Shown piece after piece: positions 54,688 through 61,931 of a stretch of 64,000 nt of DNA. The translations under genes were made by a program, and so were the position numbers. The notes under the pieces are model-generated. The model did not search any database and was not told the origin of the DNA. It saw only the letters and a program-made list of their open reading frames with translations. Source of the stretch: Gimesia chilikensis (lineage in GTDB: Bacteria; Planctomycetota; Planctomycetia; Planctomycetales; Planctomycetaceae); the NCBI RefSeq assembly GCF_007744075.1, contig NZ_CP036266.1, positions 7,964,564 to 8,028,563 on the forward strand, in the 5' to 3' direction. The first letter of the stretch is position 1. Each line of letters opens with the position of its first letter.

Positions 54688-54957
54688 ATGGCTCGAGTCT
54701 GTTTTACCCCCAACCTGGAACGCCACCTGGCCTGCGCTGCAGCGGAGGTCTCCGGTACTTCCGTACGTGAAGCACTGGACCAGGTGTTTGAAAATCAACA
54801 GCAGCTAAGGGGTTACATTCTCGACGACCAGAATCGGCTGCGGCAGCACATGGTGATTTTTATCGACGGGAAAACCATCGTCGACCGGGTTCATCTCAGC
54901 GATGCCGTCTCGCCTGACAGTGAAATTTACGTGATGCAGGCACTCTCCGGCGGTTAA
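54688..54957 (+). CDS. MoaD/ThiS-like beta-grasp protein ending in GG
   Basis: 89 residues: VCFTPNLERHLAC, VSGTSVREALDQVFENQQQLRGYILDDQNRLRQHMVIFIDGKTI, then VSPDSEIYVMQALSGG at the C-terminus. This is the MoaD-type sulfur-carrier fold with a terminal Gly-Gly that E1-like enzymes can adenylate. No E1 or molybdopterin gene is near. The next gene, a BNR propeller, starts 50 bases later; I recall this pair as conserved in other bacteria. Confidence 0.75.
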   Translation: MARVCFTPNLERHLACAAAEVSGTSVREALDQVFENQQQLRGYILDDQNRLRQHMVIFIDGKTIVDRVHLSDAVSPDSEIYVMQALSGG

Positions 54958-55007
54958 TTTAAACCTCAATTCTCAGCTCTCTGAATTCACAAAAGAAAGG
55001 TGTCGGC

Positions 55008-56123
55008 ATGAGCGCTCGACTGCACGTCGCCACACGCAAAGGTCTGTTCCATCTCAAACGACACTCTGGACAATGGTCTATCGGTCGACACGATTTCGAA
55101 GGCGCCCACGTCTCCATGTCGTTGCATGATCCCCGTAACGGGATGACCTATGCCGCTTTGAACCACGGACACTTCGGCGTGAAACTGCACCGCAGCAGCG
55201 ACCAGGGAGCGAACTGGGAAGAACTCACACCTCCCGCTTATCCGGAGGGCGCCGTGAAAGGGGCAGACCCGTTTACCGCCAATGGAGAACCGAAGCCCGC
55301 CAGCCTGAATGAAATCTGGTCTCTGGAAACCGGGGGCCGCGATCAGCCCGACCGCCTCTGGTGCGGCACCATTCCCGGCGGACTGTTCCGCTCCGACGAT
55401 GCCGGCACCAGCTGGCAGCTGGTCGAATCATTGTGGAACGCTCCCGAGCGGATGCAATGGTTCGGCGGCGGCAAAGACGACCCCGGCATTCACTCCATCT
55501 GCGTGCATCCGAAGAACAGTCAGCAGGTCGCGGTCGCCATCTCCTGTGGCGGCGTCTGGGTGACCCAGGACGACGGCGCCAGCTGGAACTGTCAGACCAC
55601 CGGCATGTTCGCCGAGTACATGCCCCCCGATCAGGCCGATAATCCCAACGTGCAGGACCCGCACCGCATGGTGCAGTCCCCCTCGCGGCCGGACACTTGC
55701 TGGGTCCAGCATCATAACGGCGTGTTTCGCACCACGGACGGCATTCAATCCTGGCACGCCATCGAAGGCATCCAACCTTCGAAGTTCGGTTTCGCCGTCG
55801 CCGTCCACCCGCAGCGTCCCGATACTGCCTGGTTCGTTCCCGCGGTCAAAGACGAGAACCGCGTTCCCGTCGGAGGCAAGTTCGTCATCGCCCGCATCAC
55901 GGACGGCGGCCAGACCTCACAGGTCCTCACCAAAGGCCTGCCGACAGGTAAGAGTTACGACATCGTCTACCGCCACGCCCTGGACGTGGATGACAGCGGC
56001 GATGTCCTCGCCGTCGGCAGCACCACCGGCAATCTCTGGATCTCAGAAGACGGCGGCGACTCCTGGCAAACCATCTCGACGCACCTGCCGCCCATCTACT
56101 GCGTAAGGTTCGCCAAAGCGTAG
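55008..56123 (+). CDS. BNR/sortilin-like beta-propeller protein
   Basis: 371 residues, no signal peptide. Repeated BNR Asp-box units: HRSSDQGANWEEL, FRSDDAGTSWQLV, WVTQDDGASWNCQ, FRTTDGIQSWHAI, WISEDGGDSWQTI, which build a six- to eight-bladed propeller of the sialidase/sortilin type. The catalytic Arg and Tyr set of true sialidases is not visible, so it probably is a binding or unknown enzyme protein. It follows the MoaD-like gene with a GAAAGG ribosome site. Confidence 0.75.
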   Translation: MSARLHVATRKGLFHLKRHSGQWSIGRHDFEGAHVSMSLHDPRNGMTYAALNHGHFGVKLHRSSDQGANWEELTPPAYPEGAVKGADPFTANGEPKPASLNEIWSLETGGRDQPDRLWCGTIPGGLFRSDDAGTSWQLVESLWNAPERMQWFGGGKDDPGIHSICVHPKNSQQVAVAISCGGVWVTQDDGASWNCQTTGMFAEYMPPDQADNPNVQDPHRMVQSPSRPDTCWVQHHNGVFRTTDGIQSWHAIEGIQPSKFGFAVAVHPQRPDTAWFVPAVKDENRVPVGGKFVIARITDGGQTSQVLTKGLPTGKSYDIVYRHALDVDDSGDVLAVGSTTGNLWISEDGGDSWQTISTHLPPIYCVRFAKA

Positions 56124-56162
56124 CCAGTCATAGCGCAGCTGTAACAGCGTCCCGAATCCCGG

Positions 56163-56188
56163 TTGCCACTGTCAGCTCGCCCGACAGT
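56163..56188. repeat. Dispersed palindromic repeat, copy B
   Basis: GGTTGCCACTGTCAG-CTCG-CCCGACAGT, close to the repeat at 32503-32530. It lies 40 bases after the BNR gene stop, and like copy A is downstream of a plus-strand gene. Confidence 0.65.
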
Positions 56189-56327
56189 AAAGCTTGGCAT
56201 AGACTCAAACAACACGTAAGAGAATTAACCACGAAAAGTACAAACGTCACGAAATTGAAAAACGGGCGTAGCTGACATCTCAATAAATACCGTCTTCTTC
56301 AAGAACAGACTTTGAGATCCGGGGCAA

Positions 56328-57707
56328 TCAATACAATCCCGGAATCGATTGTTGAAGTTGATTGAAACCAAGTTTAGTGATCTCTGTCCCTGCATGCTCT
56401 AATTGCACCAGATTTTTCAGTCCTTTGAGGTGTGTCAATCCCTGATTACTGACCCGGGTATTCTGAATTTCGAGCTGTCTGAGTTGTGAAAGTCCCTGCA
56501 GATATTTCAGGCCGTCATCAGTAATTTTTGTTTCAGAAAGATTGAGGAATTCCAGTAGTCCAAGATTCTGTAGATCATCCAGACCAGGACCTGTGATCTG
56601 CGTCCCTTTTAGGTTAAGCCAGGAAAGCGCTTGCATTCCTTTCAGATGATTCAGGCCGGCACCAGTGATCTGGGTGTCGTCCAGGTAGAGTCTGTTCAAA
56701 TTCGTTAGTTCTCGCAAATAGAATAAGTCGTCATCAGTCACTTTTGTTCCAGAAAGATTGAGACTTTCCAGACTTGTAAGTTCCCGTAGAAGAACCAGAT
56801 CAGGACCTGTGACCTCTGTATTCTCCAAATTGAGAGTGCGTAACTCTTTCATTCCCTGCAGATAAACCAGACCGGGGCCAGTAATCTGGTTGTCGGCCAG
56901 ATTGAGCTGAATCAAGTTTGTTAATCCTTGCAGATGGGTTAAGCCAGCATCTGTAATGTTGGAACTGGAAAGACCAAGGTATTTCAGTTTGCTAAGCCCC
57001 TGTAAATGGACCAGACCTTCATCACTAACCTGGGTCTGACCAAGAGCAAGTTCTTCCAGCGAATCAAACGACTTGAGAGCTTCCATTCCCTGATCACTGA
57101 AATCCGTCTGGTACAAAGAAAGTTCCCGCAGCCCCTTCAGATTCTGCAGCGAACTCAAACCACGACCGTCAAACCCTGTTCCCGAAAGGACTAGTCCCTC
57201 TAGCTGAGTCAGCCCCTGGAGATTTACCATTCCGACATCTGTGACCCTGGTTTTAGCCAGAATGAGCGCTCGCAGGCGGGTAAGTCCTCTCAGCCGGGTT
57301 AACCCGGCGTCACTGATCTCTGTATTATGGAGACTGAGAATTTCCAGGTCTTTGAATTCAGATACCAGTTCAAGGTCGTCATCAGTGATTTTAGTATGGC
57401 CGGCACTAATTTCTGTCACAACCTCAAACCGACACATGCAGCGATGTCCCAGCACTGCCGACAGAATATTATAGCAGAACTGCGGAAGCACCGAGAACAG
57501 CTTGCCCGGACCGGTATTGATTCTGATCGATTCATTAACCGCCCTCAGCTGTTGAATCGCGCGTGCATTTGGTCGATCCGCATCAGGAAGGAAAAAGATC
57601 ACCATTCCAATGACGATTGGTAGTGCCAACACGCCCCTCAGCGCGATCGAACGCCAGGCACAGCGCAAGCGGCCGGTTGGTTGAAGCGTCGGTTCTGACT
57701 GATTCAT
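56328..57707 (-). CDS. Membrane-anchored leucine-rich repeat protein, first of three
   Basis: 459 residues from ATG 57707 (CAGGAG just upstream). A short cytosolic N-terminus, one membrane helix (about 24-43), then ~14 leucine-rich repeats of about 24 residues. The repeats follow LTxLxxLxLxxTxITDxGLxxLQGL, the bacterial type with T and D at loop positions (ITDAGL, VSDEGL, ITGPGL). A propeller-like ligand-binding solenoid is the likely use. It is related to 58543-59754 and 59805-60728. Confidence 0.82.
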   Translation of the reverse strand: MNQSEPTLQPTGRLRCAWRSIALRGVLALPIVIGMVIFFLPDADRPNARAIQQLRAVNESIRINTGPGKLFSVLPQFCYNILSAVLGHRCMCRFEVVTEISAGHTKITDDDLELVSEFKDLEILSLHNTEISDAGLTRLRGLTRLRALILAKTRVTDVGMVNLQGLTQLEGLVLSGTGFDGRGLSSLQNLKGLRELSLYQTDFSDQGMEALKSFDSLEELALGQTQVSDEGLVHLQGLSKLKYLGLSSSNITDAGLTHLQGLTNLIQLNLADNQITGPGLVYLQGMKELRTLNLENTEVTGPDLVLLRELTSLESLNLSGTKVTDDDLFYLRELTNLNRLYLDDTQITGAGLNHLKGMQALSWLNLKGTQITGPGLDDLQNLGLLEFLNLSETKITDDGLKYLQGLSQLRQLEIQNTRVSNQGLTHLKGLKNLVQLEHAGTEITKLGFNQLQQSIPGLY

Positions 57708-57840
57708 ACGCTCACTCCTGAAATACAACAGTGTGCCTGCCGTAACCTTGAGTTATAATCGGTTCTCTGGACAAATACAAAATTAATCTCAGCACGTACC
57801 GCTGCCTGTTCCGAAAGAGACTCTCGAAAGTATTCCTCCC

Positions 57841-58533
57841 ATGAAAAAAACATTGATCCTGCTTCCCGGACTGGGGAGTACCGAAGTAACCTGGCAGCAT
57901 CAACTGGAACATCTGGGAGATACGCTTGAGGTGCAGTCCATCACCATGGACCAGGCCCAGAATCGCAGTGAGCTGGTCGAGACTTTTCTCAATCAGGCTC
58001 CAGACCAGTTTTATCTGGCTGGTCATTCTTTCGGCGGCTGGCTGGCTCAGGCGGTCGCAGCAGCCGCACCGAAGCGGGTACTGAAACTGATGCTGTGCAA
58101 CACCTTCACGCGGCACAATCCGGATCACATCGGCCTGCTCGCACTGTTTCAGGAAAACATTCAGCGCGGCCTGCTCGACGAATCGCTGGACGCCAACCTG
58201 AAAGACATTATTCATCCCGACCGGCTGGAAGACGAACAACTCGTCGTTCCCTTGCAGGCGATGCTCAAAGGGTTCTCCCCCGACGGTTACCAAAATCAGG
58301 TGCAGGCTATGATTGATGACTACGCCACCGAACCGCTGCTGCCTGACATCACCTGCCCCACACTGGTCACCGCCGCCCGCCAGGACCTCGTCTTCCCATT
58401 ACAGGAACTCCAGTACCTCGCCGACCAGCTTACGGACGCCCGATTCACCATCGTCGAAGACTCCGGCCACATGTCCCCCATGGAACGCCCCCAGGCTATC
58501 ACCGCCCTGATGCGACTCTGGTTTGCTGCCTGA
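57841..58533 (+). CDS. Alpha/beta hydrolase
   Basis: 230 residues. Start KTLILLPGLGSTEVTWQHQLEHLGD (oxyanion-hole HG-like region), then FYLAGHSFGGWLAQAVA with the nucleophile Ser in GHSFGG near 62, an Asp in ARQDLVFPL near 185, and the catalytic His in VEDSGHMSPMERPQAI near 208. All three triad residues are placed as in the fold. It may be an esterase or C-C hydrolase. Odd context: it sits on the plus strand between two minus-strand LRR paralogues. Confidence 0.82.
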   Translation: MKKTLILLPGLGSTEVTWQHQLEHLGDTLEVQSITMDQAQNRSELVETFLNQAPDQFYLAGHSFGGWLAQAVAAAAPKRVLKLMLCNTFTRHNPDHIGLLALFQENIQRGLLDESLDANLKDIIHPDRLEDEQLVVPLQAMLKGFSPDGYQNQVQAMIDDYATEPLLPDITCPTLVTAARQDLVFPLQELQYLADQLTDARFTIVEDSGHMSPMERPQAITALMRLWFAA

Positions 58534-58542
58534 AGGGACGAT

Positions 58543-59754
58543 TCAATCAGAAAGTTCCGGCAATTTCTTACGCAACCGGGCCAGGGCCGTGGGGGTGACT
58601 CGAGTGTTCTCCGTATAAAGTGAACTCAGTCTGGTCAGGCCCTCCAGGTGCACCAGACCTGCATCCGTGATCCCGGTCTGATTCAGATTGAGCCGCGTGA
58701 GATTCTTGAGAGTCTCTAATTGAACCAGGTCGTCATCAGTCACCGGCGTCTCAGACAATACCAGGATCTGCAACTGAGGAAACTTCGAGATAATTTCTAA
58801 CCCTACATTCCCGGCCTGTGTTCCCCCCAGGAAAAGAAATTCCAGCTTTGTGAGCGCATCCAGTTCCTGCAGCCCTGCATCACTGATCTGCGTCTGACTA
58901 AGATCCAGGATTCGCAGTGCCTTCAGACCGGCCAGATGTCTCAGGCCTGCATCTGTGATTCGGGTCTCGTTCAGGCCAAGCTCAGACAGATTGGTTAACT
59001 CTCGCAGATGGGCCAGTCCTGCATCCGTCACTTGAGTGCCCGTCAGATAGAGCCCCGTCAGTTGCTTCAGACCCGCAAGATGGATCAACCCTTGATCGCT
59101 GACTTGAGTCCAAAAGAGTGTAATGCGCTGCAGGTTGTCAAGCCGCTTCAGATTAATCAGGCCGGCATCACTGATCGCGGTCTCATGTAAATCCAGAAAC
59201 TCCAGTCGGCGCAGGTTCTTAATATGCTGCAGACCACGATCACTGATCGCGGTATTCCCCAGCACGAGAGTCTCCAACTCTGCGAACCCTTCGAGATGCA
59301 ACAGTCCCGCATCATTGATACTCGATCCGTTCAGGACCAGTGCTCTCAGTTTGTGCAGGCCCGCCAGTTGAGAAAAACCCTTCTCAGAGAACGTAGCGTC
59401 ACTCAAATCGATAAATTTCATATTCGTCAAGCGACCGATGGCAGCCAGGTCGGCGTCGCTGAGTGCCTGTTGACGGCAGTCGATTTCGAAGGGCCGCTGC
59501 AATGAATCCCAGACCTCTCGACTCACATGCCCCTGAATCCAGTTCTGCCAGGTAGAAGGCAACTGGCCCAATACCCAGTTCGGCTCCGATTCGATCACAA
59601 TCTCCGGATTCGATTTCAATTGTTGAATTGCCCGGCTGTGCTGGATTCCAGGCACGACAAACAGCACCAGACCCGCCACAACCACCAGCCCGATCCCCCG
59701 CCAGACCCACCGCAGGCGACTCACACGCTTCTGATTGAGTTCGGGTTGGGTCAT
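58543..59754 (-). CDS. Membrane-anchored leucine-rich repeat protein, second of three
   Basis: 403 residues. Starts MTQPELNQKRVSRLRWVWRGIGLVVVAGLVLFVV, a start shared almost word for word with the third LRR protein (59805-60728), so the pair duplicated recently. The membrane helix lies at about 16-34, and the rest is ~13 leucine-rich repeats (ISDAGL, VTDAGL, ITDAGL). Function unknown; probably displays its repeats outside the inner membrane. Confidence 0.82.
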   Translation of the reverse strand: MTQPELNQKRVSRLRWVWRGIGLVVVAGLVLFVVPGIQHSRAIQQLKSNPEIVIESEPNWVLGQLPSTWQNWIQGHVSREVWDSLQRPFEIDCRQQALSDADLAAIGRLTNMKFIDLSDATFSEKGFSQLAGLHKLRALVLNGSSINDAGLLHLEGFAELETLVLGNTAISDRGLQHIKNLRRLEFLDLHETAISDAGLINLKRLDNLQRITLFWTQVSDQGLIHLAGLKQLTGLYLTGTQVTDAGLAHLRELTNLSELGLNETRITDAGLRHLAGLKALRILDLSQTQISDAGLQELDALTKLEFLFLGGTQAGNVGLEIISKFPQLQILVLSETPVTDDDLVQLETLKNLTRLNLNQTGITDAGLVHLEGLTRLSSLYTENTRVTPTALARLRKKLPELSD

Positions 59755-59804
59755 AGATTACGCTCCAGCGATAGTGTGCTGTAATGAATATCAGTTCCAC
59801 CAGG

Positions 59805-60728
59805 TTAATCACTCAAATTCGGCAACGATTTACGGAGACGAGCAATACCTTCTTCCGTGATCTGTGTTCCGTCATATAAGATTTTTGACAGTGTTGTAAT
59901 CCCTTTCAGGTGGTCCAGTCCGGCATTACTGACCTTTGTATTTTCAATTTCAAGCCACACCAGCTGTTCCAGTCCCTGCAGGTGAACCAGACCTGCGTTG
60001 GAGATTCGTGTCTTGTTAAGATAAAGATCGTACATCGCATTAAAGTCCTTTAAATGAACCAGCCCGGCATCACCGACACGAGTCTCACTTAAATTGATCG
60101 CGTAAAGTTTTTTCATCCCTCTCAAATTAACCAGACCAGCGTCCGTAATCTGGGTACCCTCCAAATAAATTTCGTACAGGTTAGTTAACGCTCGCAAATG
60201 CGCAAGCCCCTCGTCAGTCACTTGAGTCCCTGATAAATCGAGAACTGCCAGTTGATGCAGATTCTGCAGATAAACCAATCCTCGATCACTGACTTGAGTT
60301 CCCGCCAGACTGAGATACTTCAAATTCCCAAGTCCTTCCAGATGCTTGAGGCCGGCATCGCTGATTTTTGTTTCTCTCAGTCCGAGTTTTTCAAGCGAAG
60401 GAAAACGATTTAACAGCGCAAGCTGTTGGTCAGTGATGGATGAATAAGAACACTCAATCAACTTTATTCGCTGAAAAGGCAGTAGCCTCTCCTCTCCCAG
60501 TCTGTCTGTCAGCCAGTCCTGCCAGGACCGGGGTAAGGCACCCAGCAACGCATCCGGCTCAGTAGTCAACTCCACGTTTTGAATAGCTTGCAGTTGACGA
60601 ATTGCCCCACCGGTCTGTACAGCAGAGACTACGAACCAGACCACCCCCGCCACAACCACCAGCCCGATTCCCCGCCAGACCCACCGCAGGCGGCTCACGC
60701 GCTTCGGATCAGGTTCGGTTTGTGTCAT
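59805..60728 (-). CDS. Membrane-anchored leucine-rich repeat protein, third of three
   Basis: 307 residues from ATG 60728. Its start MTQTEPDPKRVSRLRWVWRGIGLVVVAG matches the second LRR protein nearly exactly, then a membrane helix and ~8 repeats (ISDAGL, VSDRGL, VTDEGL, ITDAGL, VGDAGL). Shorter than its two relatives. The end IARLRKSLPNLSD equals the RLRKKLPELSD end of the second protein, so the difference is loss of internal repeats. Confidence 0.82.
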   Translation of the reverse strand: MTQTEPDPKRVSRLRWVWRGIGLVVVAGVVWFVVSAVQTGGAIRQLQAIQNVELTTEPDALLGALPRSWQDWLTDRLGEERLLPFQRIKLIECSYSSITDQQLALLNRFPSLEKLGLRETKISDAGLKHLEGLGNLKYLSLAGTQVSDRGLVYLQNLHQLAVLDLSGTQVTDEGLAHLRALTNLYEIYLEGTQITDAGLVNLRGMKKLYAINLSETRVGDAGLVHLKDFNAMYDLYLNKTRISNAGLVHLQGLEQLVWLEIENTKVSNAGLDHLKGITTLSKILYDGTQITEEGIARLRKSLPNLSD

Positions 60729-60741
60729 CGCACACACTCCC

Positions 60742-61794
60742 TCAAAACAGCCACTGCTGCCCTTTGCCCGTGGTCGGCGGACGGAATTGCGTAAAGTCCA
60801 ACGCCGGCAACCGCTCATCCAGACCATGCTTGCGCGCGAAGACCTGAAACAGATTGCCAATCTGCTCGGAGATCTCACCGGTGCCACGAATCCGCGTGCC
60901 GAACTCGGCGCTGTTGAGCTTCCCGTCCCGGGTCTGTCGGATCCGGCTGATGACCCGCTCCTTCCGCGTGGGTTGCGTCCGCTCCAGCCATTCCAGGAAC
61001 ACCGGCTCCACCGTCAGTGGCAGGCGGAGCATGATATAACTGGCCGAGCTTGCTCCCGCCCCTTTCGCCGCCTGCAGAATCGCGGGGATTTCATGATCGT
61101 TCAAACCCGCAATAATCGGCGAGACCATCACCTTCGTCGGCACTCCCGCCGCCGAGAGCTCGCGAATCGCCCGCAAGCGGGCTGCTGGAATACTGGTACG
61201 AGGTTCCATCTCGCGGGCCAACTCCGGGTCGAGCGTCGTGATCGACAGGCTGACATTCACCAGCGACCGCTGCGCCATGGATTGCAGAATATCCAGATCG
61301 CGCACCACGAGCGCATTCTTCGTGACAATTCCCACCGGCTGATTCGCTTCCGACGCGACTTCCAGGCATTGTCGCGTCAGCTGGAACTCGCGTTCCGCGG
61401 GCTGATAACAGTCCGTGATGCCGGAAAAAGCAATCAGTTCGGGCTGCCACTCACTGCGGCTCAGAAAGTCGCGAAACAGCTTCGGCGCATCCCGCTTGAC
61501 CATGATCTTCGTTTCAAAGTCCAGCCCTGCGTTGTATCCCAGGTATTCGTGAAAGGGCCGCGCGTAACAGTAACTGCAGCCATGCGCACAGCCCCGATAT
61601 GGATTGACGCTAAAGCGAAAGTTGAGATCGGGCGAATCGTTCTCGGTTACGATCGATTTCGACTGATCGTCCAGGTATTCAATCCTCCGGGGCCGGGAGA
61701 GATATTCGTCATCCCATTCCAGCTGTTCCAGATCCGGTTCGGCGTACTTCGACTCAAACCGGTTGGGGGGATTGATGTGAGAACCGTGCCGCAT
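60742..61794 (-). CDS. Radical SAM protein, PA0069/Rv2578c-like
   Basis: 350 residues. The cluster motif CAHGCSYC (CX3CX2C) at about 72-79 is within NPYRGCAHGCSYCYARPFHEYLG, characteristic of SPL-like (PA0069 family) proteins. Further TIM-barrel parts: GITDCYQPAEREFQLTRQCLEV, IVTKNALVVRDLDIL, VNVSLSITTLDPELAREMEPRT, VMVSPIIAGLNDHEIP. It uses a 4Fe-4S cluster and SAM to form a radical; the substrate is not known. It ends 14 bases before the third LRR start. Confidence 0.88.
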   Translation of the reverse strand: MRHGSHINPPNRFESKYAEPDLEQLEWDDEYLSRPRRIEYLDDQSKSIVTENDSPDLNFRFSVNPYRGCAHGCSYCYARPFHEYLGYNAGLDFETKIMVKRDAPKLFRDFLSRSEWQPELIAFSGITDCYQPAEREFQLTRQCLEVASEANQPVGIVTKNALVVRDLDILQSMAQRSLVNVSLSITTLDPELAREMEPRTSIPAARLRAIRELSAAGVPTKVMVSPIIAGLNDHEIPAILQAAKGAGASSASYIMLRLPLTVEPVFLEWLERTQPTRKERVISRIRQTRDGKLNSAEFGTRIRGTGEISEQIGNLFQVFARKHGLDERLPALDFTQFRPPTTGKGQQWLF

Positions 61795-61931
61795 GACTCG
61801 CTCGAATCAACAAAGAAAACAAAACACCTGACACTTTGTTTATAGGCGATTCACAGGTCGTAGGGAAGGATCTTTTTCTCATGATGCAAAATTGACGACG
61901 TTTAGCTCCGTAAAGTTACGACTGCTCCCGC

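Noticed and set aside
60787-61845. 352-codon plus-strand frame
   Set aside because: Antisense to the radical SAM gene, whose cluster motif is intact; the translation is Arg-rich with no domain.
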